Below, in pieces: positions 33,698 to 41,695 of a DNA stretch of 64,000 nucleotides. The stretch is from Alistipes sp. (GTDB lineage Bacteria > Bacteroidota > Bacteroidia > Bacteroidales > Rikenellaceae). The stretch spans positions 1 to 64,000 of the forward strand of contig JAFSDP010000014.1 in NCBI GenBank assembly GCA_017436185.1, written 5' to 3'. How positions within the stretch are numbered: position 1 is the first letter of the stretch; each line of letters starts with the position of its first letter. The position numbers were made by a program, and so were the translations under genes. The notes beneath the pieces are model-generated. The model searched no databases. It saw only the letters and a list, made by a program, of their open reading frames with translations, and had not been told where the DNA came from.

Positions 33698-34837
33698 TTA
33701 CAGGCGTTGAGTGAGTTTTACGACCATCTGCTCCTTCCAGTCGTGGAAGTCGCCCGCCAGGATATGCTCACGGGCCATACGCACCAAACGCAGGTAGAAG
33801 GCGATGTTGTGCAGCGAGGCAATCTCGGCAGCCAGCATCTCCTGACAGGCGGCCAGGTGGTGGAGGTAGGCCTTCGTATAGACCTTATCGACAAAGGCCG
33901 AGCCGTTGGGGTCGATGGGGGTGAAGTCCATCTCCCACTTCTTGTTGCGGATGTTGATGATACCCTGATCGGTGAAGAGCTGGCCGTTGCGCCCATTGCG
34001 GGTGGGCATCACACAGTCGAACATATCGACCCCTCGATCGATGGCCTCCAAGATATTCCACGGCGTACCGACCCCCATCAGGTAGCGGGGACGATCCTCG
34101 GGCAGCACGGCATTGACCACCTCGATCATCTCGTACATCACCTCGGTAGGCTCACCCACTGCCAGACCGCCAATGGCATAGCCGTCGGCGTCGTACTGCT
34201 GCACCTGCTCGGCCGCTTGGGCACGCAGGTCGGGGTAGGCGCATCCCTGCACAATGGGGAAGAGGGCCTGGTAGTGACCCCACTTGGGTGCGGTTTGGTG
34301 GTAGCGGTTGAAGCAACGATCGAGCCAACGCTGCGTGAGGGCCAACGAGCGGGCGGCATAATCACGGGGCGCATCGCCCGGGGGACACTCGTCGAAGGCC
34401 ATCATAATGTCGGCGCCGATGGTGCGCTCGGTGTCGATGACACTCTCGGGCGTGAAGAGGTGCTTCGAGCCGTCGATGTGGGAGCGGAAGTGACACCCCT
34501 CCTCCTTGAGTTTGCGGCACTCGGCCAACGAAAAGACCTGAAAACCACCGCTGTCGGTCAGCATCGGGCCCTCCCACGACGAGAAGCGATGCACGCCGCC
34601 CGCAGCCTCCAGAATATCCATTCCGGGGCGGAGGTAGAGGTGGTAGGTGTTGGCCAGAATGATCTCGGCCCCGGCCTCCTGCTTCACATCGCGATGGAAC
34701 AGACCTTTGACCGTTGCAGCCGTGCCCACAGGCATAAAGATGGGCGTATGGATTACCCCGTGGTCGGTGACGAGTTCACCGGCTCGAGCCTTCGATGCGG
34801 GGTCTTTATGTTGCAGAGTAAAATTCAAACGCTTCAT
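33698..34837 (-). CDS. tgt: tRNA-guanine transglycosylase lacking the zinc cysteines
   Basis: This 379-residue Tgt exchanges guanine for preQ1 at the wobble position of GUN tRNAs. Catalytic features are kept: DSGGFQVF (D95) and FDCVMPTRNGRNG (D274). By hand alignment, the Cys-x-Cys-x2-Cys zinc site of E. coli (302, 304, 307) is G312, A314 and D317 here, while the His ligand is kept as H343. The start at 34837 lies eight bases after a TATCTTTG box that belongs to a repeated element. An upstream extension of the frame lies within that element. First gene of a five-gene operon. Confidence 0.92.
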   Translation of the reverse strand: MKRLNFTLQHKDPASKARAGELVTDHGVIHTPIFMPVGTAATVKGLFHRDVKQEAGAEIILANTYHLYLRPGMDILEAAGGVHRFSSWEGPMLTDSGGFQVFSLAECRKLKEEGCHFRSHIDGSKHLFTPESVIDTERTIGADIMMAFDECPPGDAPRDYAARSLALTQRWLDRCFNRYHQTAPKWGHYQALFPIVQGCAYPDLRAQAAEQVQQYDADGYAIGGLAVGEPTEVMYEMIEVVNAVLPEDRPRYLMGVGTPWNILEAIDRGVDMFDCVMPTRNGRNGQLFTDQGIINIRNKKWEMDFTPIDPNGSAFVDKVYTKAYLHHLAACQEMLAAEIASLHNIAFYLRLVRMAREHILAGDFHDWKEQMVVKLTQRL

Positions 34838-34845
34838 ACCGGCTA

Positions 34846-34853
34846 CAAAGATA
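34846..34853 (-). promoter_or_regulatory. -7 promoter box for the tgt operon, part of repeat copy A
   Basis: TATCTTTG on the minus strand matches TAnnTTTG and lies eight bases before the tgt ATG, implying a leaderless or nearly leaderless mRNA. Confidence 0.65.
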
Positions 34854-35044
34854 GCGCAAGAGGAGCGCAATCCCAAATTTATTTGGGAAAAAAGGAGACC
34901 GAATGGGGCTGTGAATTTATTCACGTTGCCCCATTCGACCTCCTTTTTCTAAACGAAGTTTAGGGATTGCGCGAGACGCCGCCTATCTAAACCAAGCTGC
35001 GAGCATCGCAGCGCAGGTAAAGATAGGCAACACCATTCCACAAC
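34846..35044 (-). repeat. Structured terminator-promoter repeat, copy A (reverse)
   Basis: The element on the minus strand contains hairpin 1 (GCCTATCT/AGATAGGC with an inner GCTGCGA/TCGCAGC), then CTAAAC/GTTTAG, a long terminator palindrome with an inner GTGAAT/ATTCAC pair, CCCAAAT/ATTTGGG, and a TATCTTTG box at its end. The outer stem GCGCAATCCC/GGGATTGCGC (34865-34874/34963-34972) is longer here. It lies between the lipoprotein gene and tgt. Confidence 0.85.
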
Positions 35045-35089
35045 AGAAAGCCTCCCAAAGCATTCCCCTAAAAACCCTCCATTTTCCTT

Positions 35090-35659
35090 CTACTTGGTCG
35101 GCGCATATTTTTCCAGCCACTCGGCATAGTTGTGCTTGGAAAAACGTATTTCAAGCTGCTGCGAAGCCTCGACACCCGGACGGGGTTCATTGCCAATGAC
35201 CAGACGCGTCTCTCCGTCATAGTAGAGCACATACCAACTTTCGGTTTTTTGGCTCTTCTCGGGGGTAACGAGCAACACCCCCTTCTCGACATCAAATTCC
35301 CATTGGAAAGGGACGTGGTAGTACTCCCAAAAAGAGGTGTCCTCCCAACTTCCCCTCATAACGCATTTCCAACCGATTCCATCCTCGAAGAAGAGATAAC
35401 CCTCTACAAGATAACGATTAAAGTAATGCAGCATCGAGCTCTCAAACCAACCCTGTGCGCCCCGAAAACTCCATTCTGCCGACAGCGAACAGGCATCAGC
35501 CATAAGTCGTTGTTTGAGTGCCTCTCCATCGACCGTCGCCCAATCAAACGAGGCGATCTCCTCCTCGTAGGGAGGGGTCATTTTTATCGAATCTTCATTT
35601 TTCTCGCAAGCCACGCAACCCAGCAGCGCAACAAGCCCCATCAATAACCACCGTTTCAT
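35090..35659 (-). CDS. Hypothetical lipoprotein between inverted repeats A and B
   Basis: This 189-residue protein has a signal peptide with lipobox LLGCVAC (Cys at about 19), then an aromatic-rich domain (many Trp, Tyr and Phe) with beta character. I do not recognise the family. The overall plan (lipobox, acidic spacer, region starting near DGEALKQ, aromatic core) loosely resembles the lipoprotein at 54236, but identity is not obvious. It is flanked on both sides by inverted copies of the structured repeat. No good TAnnTTTG box was found upstream. Confidence 0.75.
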   Translation of the reverse strand: MKRWLLMGLVALLGCVACEKNEDSIKMTPPYEEEIASFDWATVDGEALKQRLMADACSLSAEWSFRGAQGWFESSMLHYFNRYLVEGYLFFEDGIGWKCVMRGSWEDTSFWEYYHVPFQWEFDVEKGVLLVTPEKSQKTESWYVLYYDGETRLVIGNEPRPGVEASQQLEIRFSKHNYAEWLEKYAPTK

Positions 35660-36000
35660 CTTCTGTTTTGTTTAGGTGTAAGTTGTTTATCGCTATAACG
35701 TTAGGCCGATGACGGATATTGTGGGAAGGGGGAGTATTTCGGTTGTTTTTCGGAATTGTAATTCTATGAAATGTTTGTTGGTTGTGGAATGGTGTTGCCT
35801 ATCTTTACCTGCGCTCCACGGAGCCTTCCGGCCCGTGCCGCTTGGTTTAGATAGGCTGCGAGGAGGCAATGTCCTAAACTTCGTTTAGAAAAAGGAGGTC
35901 GAATGGGGCAACGTGAATAAATTCACAGCCCCATTCGGTCTCCTTTTTTTACAAATAAATTTGGCATTGCGCTCCTCTTGCACTATCTTTGCTCCCAACT
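35660..36000. other. Intergenic region holding repeat copy B
   Basis: Positions 35660-35780 show no gene and no clear promoter; positions 35781-35991 are repeat copy B. The short open frame starting near 35913 (MNKFTAPFG...) lies wholly in the repeat and also appears in copy A, so it is not treated as a gene. Confidence 0.6.
35781..35991 (+). repeat. Structured terminator-promoter repeat, copy B (forward)
   Basis: The layout is the same as copy A. The outer stem is GAGGAG-GCAATG (35860-35871) with CATTGC-G-CTCCTC (35965-35977, bulged G). Hairpin 1 keeps GCCTATCT/AGATAGGC but has a different loop sequence. It ends in TATCTTTG (35984-35991), nine bases before the glycosyltransferase ATG. The first 35 or so bases match copy A closely. 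Confidence 0.85.
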
Positions 36001-37179
36001 ATGCAATTCATCGAACGATTTATCCTCTCATACGGTCCCGCCGCCCTCGTTTTGGTCGGCGTCGTCGTGCTGTTTTTTATCATTCAGCTCATCCAATATG
36101 CCCGCCTGGCCACCCTGGTGGGTTACCGCAACAGCGACCGCCGACAGGGGCGTGACAGCTACCCCTCGGTCTCGGTCATCATCCCCTTGTTCAACGAAGA
36201 TTACGGCTTCGTCGAGGAGCGTCTGCCGCTCTTTCTGCAACAAAACTACAAGAACGACAAAGGGGCCGATGTCCCCTTCGAGATGGTGGTGGTCTATGTG
36301 GGATTGAGCAGCGATTTCCACGAAGACCTGCTGCGCATCCGTGAACATTATCACCATCTGATTATCAGCCGCATACATTTCGACCCCCGCCGTCCCATCT
36401 CCCGCAAGATGGCCCTGAACATCGGCATCAAATCGGCCCAATACGAGTGTATGCTCTTCTCCTCGACCGACGCCATCCCCACCTCCGACAACTGGCTCAA
36501 CGTGGTGGCACGAGGCTTCGAGCGTGGCAACGTGGTGCTCTCGTACTGCGGTCTGGAGGAGTTGCCCGGGTTGATGAACACCCTGATGCGTACGGGGCGT
36601 ATGATGCACAGCGCCGAATGGCTCTCGCGTGCCGCCTCGGGAAAACCCTATCGTGGTACGCTGCACAACTTCGGATTTACCAAGAAACTCTATTTTCACC
36701 CCCGTGTCAAGGGCTTCAACCAGCTGGGTATGAACATCGGCGAGGACGACCTCTTCTTGGAGCGCATCGCCAGCCGCAAAAACACCAGCCTCGTCTTGAC
36801 CCCCCGAGCCACCATTCGCCAAAAGGTGTGGGGTGGATTGTCGTGGTGGATCTCGGAGCGTCGCTACTACGGCTCGGCGGCCCCCTTCTACCCCTCGGGG
36901 GTGCGTTGGCGCAAGTTCTGGGAGCCGACCGCACGCCTTCTCTTCCACCTCTCCACGCTGCTGGTCATCCTCCTCCTGCCCCTCGAATTCAAGATCGGAG
37001 CCGCTGCCTTGTGGCTGCTGCGTCTGGGTTGGGTGCTCTTTGAGGTGAAGCGCATTGCCCGCCGTCTGGGCGAAAAACGGCTGCTGGCCTACTACCCCAT
37101 CTACGACCTGTTCAGCCCCTACTGGACCTTCGTCTTGTGGTGCATTATGTTGCGTAAGGACGAACGTGTATGGAGGTAA
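36001..37179 (+). CDS. Family 2 glycosyltransferase
   Basis: This 392-residue protein has an N-terminal membrane helix (about 12-32), a GT-A fold domain (SVSVIIPLFNED at about 60, a later region around FSSTDAIP in place of the DxD motif and a GEDDLFLERIA motif) and two or three C-terminal membrane helices. The protein is probably an inner-membrane glycosyltransferase of envelope glycans. The start at ATG 36001 is nine bases after the repeat's promoter box. It overlaps the sigma factor gene by 10 bases. Confidence 0.87.
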   Translation: MQFIERFILSYGPAALVLVGVVVLFFIIQLIQYARLATLVGYRNSDRRQGRDSYPSVSVIIPLFNEDYGFVEERLPLFLQQNYKNDKGADVPFEMVVVYVGLSSDFHEDLLRIREHYHHLIISRIHFDPRRPISRKMALNIGIKSAQYECMLFSSTDAIPTSDNWLNVVARGFERGNVVLSYCGLEELPGLMNTLMRTGRMMHSAEWLSRAASGKPYRGTLHNFGFTKKLYFHPRVKGFNQLGMNIGEDDLFLERIASRKNTSLVLTPRATIRQKVWGGLSWWISERRYYGSAAPFYPSGVRWRKFWEPTARLLFHLSTLLVILLLPLEFKIGAAALWLLRLGWVLFEVKRIARRLGEKRLLAYYPIYDLFSPYWTFVLWCIMLRKDERVWR

Positions 37180-37733
37180 GCGACTATATTGCGCTGGACG
37201 ACCGTATGTTGGTCACCCGCTCGTTGGAGGGCGACGAGAAGGCCTTTGAGCACCTCTTCACCCGCTATCGGGAGGCCATCCGTCAGCTCCTGCAACAACG
37301 AGCCGGCTCGGCCGATGATGCCGACGACCTGCTGCAAGAGACCTTCGTCAAGGTCTATCTCCACCTGGAAAACTACAACAGCCAATACACCTTCGGGCAG
37401 TGGGTCTATACCATCGCCCGCAACACCTTCATCGACTATGTGCGTCGCCGCCAGGAGGAGCTGCCCATCGACGAGCGTTTTTCGGCCCCTGCATCGCCCA
37501 CCCCGACCCCCGAGGAGAGTGTCATCCGCCGTCAGCAACGTGACCAAATCGAGAGCTACCTGACGGCCCTGCGCCCCCAATACCGCCGCCTGATCGAGAT
37601 GCGTTTCTTCGAGGAGTACACCTACGAGGAGATTGCCGAGAAGTTGCAGCTGCCGATGGGGACCGTCAAGACCCAGATTCACCGTGCCCGAGAGCAGATG
37701 TGCGACCTCATACGCCGAGGCGAAACCATCTAA
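37170..37733 (+). CDS. ECF-like RNA polymerase sigma factor
   Basis: This 187-residue sigma-70-family protein has sigma region 2 (about 20-90, with DDLLQETFVKVY and IARNTFIDYVRRR) and region 4 (about 125-185, with YEEIAEKLQLPMGTVKTQIHRARE). No anti-sigma gene is next to it. It overlaps the glycosyltransferase and is followed by rsmG after 29 bases. Target promoters are unknown. Confidence 0.93.
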   Translation: MEVSDYIALDDRMLVTRSLEGDEKAFEHLFTRYREAIRQLLQQRAGSADDADDLLQETFVKVYLHLENYNSQYTFGQWVYTIARNTFIDYVRRRQEELPIDERFSAPASPTPTPEESVIRRQQRDQIESYLTALRPQYRRLIEMRFFEEYTYEEIAEKLQLPMGTVKTQIHRAREQMCDLIRRGETI

Positions 37734-37762
37734 TCGACAGCCGCTTACAACATCGCATCGTT

Positions 37763-38386
37763 ATGGAACTCATCACGAAATACTTTCCCGACCTGACCCC
37801 CACCCAACGCGACCAGATGAAGGCCCTCTACGGCCTTTACGAGGAGTGGAACAGCCGCATCAACGTCATCTCCCGCAAGGATTTCGACCAGCTCTACCTG
37901 CGCCACGTCTTGCACTCGTTGGCCATCGCCAAGGTGTGCCAATTCAACCCCGGGGCACGCATCCTCGACGTGGGTTGTGGCGGAGGTTTTCCGTCGGTGC
38001 CGCTGGCCATCCTCTTCCCCGAGGCGGAGTTTGTCTCGGCCGACTCGATACGCAAGAAGATTACGGTGGTCGAGGAGGTGGCAAAGGGCATCGGACTGAA
38101 GAATCTGCGTCCCCATTGGGGGCGTGTCGAGCAGCTCAACGAGCAGTTCGACTACGTCGTCTCACGAGCCGTGACGGCGATGCCCGAATTTGTGGGGTGG
38201 ATTTGGCACAAGATTCGTCGTGGGCAGGCGGGCACGCTCCCCAACGGCATCCTCTACCTCAAGGGCGGCGACCTGGCCGAGGAGTTGGCACTGACGGGCA
38301 AACCCTGGGACCTGTACGACATCCACACCCTCTTCGAGGAGGAGTTTTTCGAGACTAAAAAGGTGGTTTATACCCCCAAAAAATAG
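37763..38386 (+). CDS. rsmG: 16S rRNA (guanine527-N7)-methyltransferase
   Basis: This 207-residue enzyme shows the SAM-binding motif ILDVGCGGGFPS and the N-terminal RsmG pattern (YEEWNSRINVISRKD). It methylates G527 of 16S rRNA. The longer upstream frame overlaps the sigma factor gene; the ATG at 37763 gives the normal N-terminus. Confidence 0.95.
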   Translation: MELITKYFPDLTPTQRDQMKALYGLYEEWNSRINVISRKDFDQLYLRHVLHSLAIAKVCQFNPGARILDVGCGGGFPSVPLAILFPEAEFVSADSIRKKITVVEEVAKGIGLKNLRPHWGRVEQLNEQFDYVVSRAVTAMPEFVGWIWHKIRRGQAGTLPNGILYLKGGDLAEELALTGKPWDLYDIHTLFEEEFFETKKVVYTPKK

Positions 38387-38417
38387 CACTTCCAACCATC
38401 AAAACTACATCAACATT

Positions 38418-39602
38418 ATGCGTGATTTTACCTACTACGCCCCCACAGAGGTGGCATTCGGCAAAGGGGCGGAGCAGCGCCTCGGCAAACTGCTCAAACG
38501 CTACGGAGCAACCAAAGTTTTGGTCCACTATGGTGGCGGCTCGGCCGAGCGGTCGGGTCTGTTAGCCGTTGTGCGTGAGCAGATTACCGGTGCAGGTATG
38601 CAGTTTGTCGAGCTGGGTGGCGTGGTACCCAACCCCCGTGTAAGCAAGGTCCGTGAGGGTATCGAAATCTGCCGCCGCGAAGGGGTCGATTTCATCCTGG
38701 CGGTGGGTGGCGGCAGCGTCATCGACTCGTCGAAGGCCATCGGCTTCGGCGCCCCCTACGAGGGCGACGTGTGGGACTTCTTCCTGGGCAAGGCCAAGGC
38801 CGAGAAGTGCATCCCCATTGCCACCGTGCTGACCATCCCCGCTGCAGGTAGCGAGATGTCGGACGGCTGCGTGGTCACGAACGAAGAGGGGTGGCACAAG
38901 CGTGGCTACTCGACCAACCTGGCCCGCTGCAAGTTCGCCATTATGAACCCCGAGCGCACCTACACCCTGCCCGCCTACCAGACGGCGTGCGGTGTAACCG
39001 ATATTCTGATGCACACGATGGAGCGTTACTTCTCGCTCGAAGACGATATGACCGTGACGGATGCCGTGGCCGAGGCCATCTTGCGCACCGTCATCGACGA
39101 GGCTCCCGAGGTGCTGCGTGAGCCGACCGCCTACCGCCACCGTGCCCAGATTATGTGGGCCGGCTCGTTGGCACACAACGACCTGACGGGTTGCGGTACG
39201 CTGGGAGACTGGGCCACCCACCACCTCGAGCACGAGTTGAGCGCCCTGTTCGACGTGGCACACGGTGCCGGTCTGGCCGCCGTATGGGGCAGCTGGGCAC
39301 GCTACGTGATGGAGACCCGTCTGTCACGCTTCGTGCGCTTTGCCGTCAATGTGATGCGTGTCGAGAACGACTTTACCGACCCCCGTCGCACGGCCGAGAA
39401 GGGCATCGAGGCGATGGAGCGTTTCTACCGTTCGATCGGGATGCCGACCTCGATTCCCGAGCTGATTGGTCGCCCCGCCACCGAGGAGGAGATCAAAACG
39501 ATGGCCGACAAGTGTTGCCGTCAGGACACCCACACCGAGGGCAACTTCAAAGTCCTCTACCGCAAGGAGATGGAGGATGTCTATCGCCTGGCAAACGTGT
39601 AG
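38418..39602 (+). CDS. Iron-containing alcohol dehydrogenase (butanol dehydrogenase-like)
   Basis: This 394-residue enzyme is a group III Fe-dependent alcohol dehydrogenase. It has the NADP-binding GGGSVIDSSKAIGF, the AAGSEMSDGCV segment, and metal-binding His residues in the HHLEHELS and HGAGLAAVWG regions. Members reduce aldehydes with NADPH. Closest in pattern to BdhA/YugJ-like enzymes. The substrate in this organism is unknown. Repeat copy C follows. Confidence 0.88.
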   Translation: MRDFTYYAPTEVAFGKGAEQRLGKLLKRYGATKVLVHYGGGSAERSGLLAVVREQITGAGMQFVELGGVVPNPRVSKVREGIEICRREGVDFILAVGGGSVIDSSKAIGFGAPYEGDVWDFFLGKAKAEKCIPIATVLTIPAAGSEMSDGCVVTNEEGWHKRGYSTNLARCKFAIMNPERTYTLPAYQTACGVTDILMHTMERYFSLEDDMTVTDAVAEAILRTVIDEAPEVLREPTAYRHRAQIMWAGSLAHNDLTGCGTLGDWATHHLEHELSALFDVAHGAGLAAVWGSWARYVMETRLSRFVRFAVNVMRVENDFTDPRRTAEKGIEAMERFYRSIGMPTSIPELIGRPATEEEIKTMADKCCRQDTHTEGNFKVLYRKEMEDVYRLANV

Positions 39603-39647
39603 CGTAAAGGGGCATTGCGCAAGGTAACTGCAAGTGCAACGAGATTG

Positions 39648-39830
39648 GCCTATCTTTACCTGCGCTGCGATGCTCGCAGCTTGGTTTAGATAGGCGGCGC
39701 CGAGGCAATGGCCTAAACTTCGTTTAGAAAAAGGAGGTCGAATGGGGCAACGTGAATAAATTCACAGCCCCATTCGGTCTCCTTTTTTTCCAAATAAATT
39801 TGGCATTGCGCTCGGCTTGCACTATCTTTG
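39648..39830 (+). repeat. Structured terminator-promoter repeat, copy C (forward)
   Basis: Hairpin 1: GCCTATCT...ACC (39648-39660) with GGT...AGATAGGC (39683-39695), inner GCTGCGA/TCGCAGC (39664-39670/39674-39680). The outer stem is GCCGAG-GCAATG (39699-39710) with CATTGC-G-CTCGGC (39804-39816). The terminator palindrome spans 39733-39782. It ends in TATCTTTG (39823-39830), six bases before the dnaX ATG. It also terminates transcripts of the upstream dehydrogenase gene. Confidence 0.87.
39733..39789. terminator. Bidirectional terminator inside repeat copy C
   Basis: GGAGGTCGAATGGGGC pairs with GCCCCATTCGGTCTCC (two G·T pairs), with an inner GTGAAT/ATTCAC stem, an A run on the left and a T run on the right. 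The equivalent occurs in copies A and B. Confidence 0.85.
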
Positions 39831-39836
39831 TAGCCT

Positions 39837-41666
39837 ATGAGTGATTTTATCGTCAGTGCCCGTAAATATCGCCCGGCGACTTTCCAGTCCGTGGTGGGTC
39901 AGAAGCACATCACCTCGACCCTGAAGAATGCCATCGAGCGTGGCCAGTTGGCTCACGCCTACCTCTTCTGCGGTCCCCGCGGTGTGGGAAAGACCACCTG
40001 CGCACGCATCTTCGCCAAGGCCATCAACTGCCTCTCGCCCAACGGTGCCGAGGCCTGCAATGAGTGTGAATCGTGCCGCTCGTTCATCGAGGGCCGCTCG
40101 CTCAACATCCACGAGCTCGATGCCGCATCGAACAACTCGGTTGAGGATATCCGTACCCTGATCGAGCAGGTGCGCATCATCCCCCAAATCGGTCGCTACT
40201 CGGTATTCATCATCGATGAGGTGCATATGCTCTCGGCTGCCGCCTTCAACGCCTTCCTCAAGACCCTCGAAGAGCCGCCCCAGCACGCCATCTTCATCCT
40301 GGCCACCACCGAGAAACATAAAATCATCCCCACCATCCTCTCCCGTTGCCAAATCTATGATTTCAACCGCATTCGTGTCGAGGATGCCGTGGAGTACCTC
40401 AAATACATCGCCTCGAACGAAGGGGTCACGGCCGACGAGGAGTCGCTGAACCTCATCGCCCAGAAGGCCGATGGCGGTATGCGTGATGCGCTGTCGATGT
40501 TCGACAAGGCCGTATCGTTCTGCGGCTCGACACTCGAGTACCGCACCGTGGCTCAGACCCTGAACGTGCTGGACTACGACACCTACTTCCGAATGACCGA
40601 TCTGCTGGTGGGGGGCAACTACACCGATGCGCTGGTCGGCTTTGACGAGGTGTTGCAGAAGGGTTTTTCGGGGCAGACCTTTATGGCGGGGCTGAATCGT
40701 CACCTGCGTGATCTGTTGATGGCCAAGCAGCCCGACACCCTCCCCTTAATCGAGATGACGGGTACGCTGATGGAGCGCTACCGCACACAAGCGCAAAACT
40801 GCGACCCCGAATTTTTGTTTGGCTCCATCGCCATCCTTACCGAATTGGATGGCCGCATACGCCAAGCCTCCAACGCTCGATTGCTTGTGGAACTGGGTCT
40901 GATGAAAATCGCAAGACTCGGTCAAAAAAAAAAGATAGCGGACGATGATCACTACCCCCTGCCCGAGCTGACGCCCCGCGTGCGTGCGGCCGAGCAACCG
41001 AAGGTAGTCGTTGAAGCCCCCAAGCCCGCAGCCGTGCCGACGACCCCCATCGTGGAGCAGCCGAAGGTGGTTGCCCCCGCAGTGGAGGTTCCAAAGGTCG
41101 AGCCGACCCCGGTGGTCGAAACGCCGAAGGCAACGGAGGTGGCAGTGCCAAAGGTAGTGGAGGCCCCCACCACGAAAGCCGAGCCAAAACCCCGCCCGGC
41201 GAGTCACAGCGGACACTTCGGCACCTCGCTCTCGTCGCTCCTGAACGGAACACCCACACTCAACGAGCAGCCAGCCGAGGAGGTACGCCACACCGAACGC
41301 CCTCTCTACGACCCCAAGTGCGAAGAGAAGCTCAATGCGGCACGGGAGCGCATCCTTAGCTACATCAGCCACGAGCGACCCCGCTTTGTCCCCTCGTTCG
41401 AGCAGATGACCATCTCGAACTTCACGATCGGCATCAGCGTGCCGACGCAGGAGTTGCACGACGAGATTGTGCGCAACCAGACCGCCCTTTTGACCGCCAT
41501 TGCCCGTGAGGCCGGCATCGAGGGAAAAATCGATCTGGAGGTGAGCGTAAACGAACAGATACGTGCCGCACGCCCCTTCCGCCTGGAGGACCGTGTGCGC
41601 TATATGACCGAAAAGAATCCGCTGCTCGTAGAGCTGAAAGAGGCCTTGGGCCTGGAGTTCGAGTAG
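39837..41666 (+). CDS. dnaX: DNA polymerase III gamma/tau subunit
   Basis: This 609-residue clamp-loader ATPase has P-loop GPRGVGKT (46-53), a four-Cys zinc site (C65, C74, C77, C80), DEVHML (Walker B) and the SRC sensor motif. A Pro/Val-rich linker (about 375-470) leads to the tau tail. An A10G run at codons 363-366 carries the heptamer A AAA AAG in frame, so a shorter gamma form of about 370 residues is predicted. The start lies six bases after the repeat's promoter box, consistent with a leaderless mRNA. Confidence 0.95.
   Translation: MSDFIVSARKYRPATFQSVVGQKHITSTLKNAIERGQLAHAYLFCGPRGVGKTTCARIFAKAINCLSPNGAEACNECESCRSFIEGRSLNIHELDAASNNSVEDIRTLIEQVRIIPQIGRYSVFIIDEVHMLSAAAFNAFLKTLEEPPQHAIFILATTEKHKIIPTILSRCQIYDFNRIRVEDAVEYLKYIASNEGVTADEESLNLIAQKADGGMRDALSMFDKAVSFCGSTLEYRTVAQTLNVLDYDTYFRMTDLLVGGNYTDALVGFDEVLQKGFSGQTFMAGLNRHLRDLLMAKQPDTLPLIEMTGTLMERYRTQAQNCDPEFLFGSIAILTELDGRIRQASNARLLVELGLMKIARLGQKKKIADDDHYPLPELTPRVRAAEQPKVVVEAPKPAAVPTTPIVEQPKVVAPAVEVPKVEPTPVVETPKATEVAVPKVVEAPTTKAEPKPRPASHSGHFGTSLSSLLNGTPTLNEQPAEEVRHTERPLYDPKCEEKLNAARERILSYISHERPRFVPSFEQMTISNFTIGISVPTQELHDEIVRNQTALLTAIAREAGIEGKIDLEVSVNEQIRAARPFRLEDRVRYMTEKNPLLVELKEALGLEFE
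40924..40948 (+). promoter_or_regulatory. Slippery A10G site in dnaX, predicted to make gamma
   Basis: Ten A are followed by G (40924-40934), read CAA AAA AAA AAG. A -1 shift gives GAT AGC GGA CGA TGA (stop at 40946-40948). Loss of one A in the mRNA gives AGA TAG (immediate stop). Both alternative frames therefore end just after the ATPase domains. Confidence 0.6.
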
Positions 41667-41695
41667 CACCACATACGAAACAACAACGAACAGAT

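Noticed and set aside
32753..34963. Long plus-strand frame (736 codons) opposite tgt and lptF/G
   Set aside because: It is a shadow of two clearly recognised minus-strand genes, with no family resemblance and a His/Gly/Arg-skewed composition.
35913..36155. Short frame starting MNKFTAPFG inside repeat copy B
   Set aside because: The same start appears in copy A only because the DNA is repeated. The frame crosses hairpins and then overlaps the glycosyltransferase in another frame.
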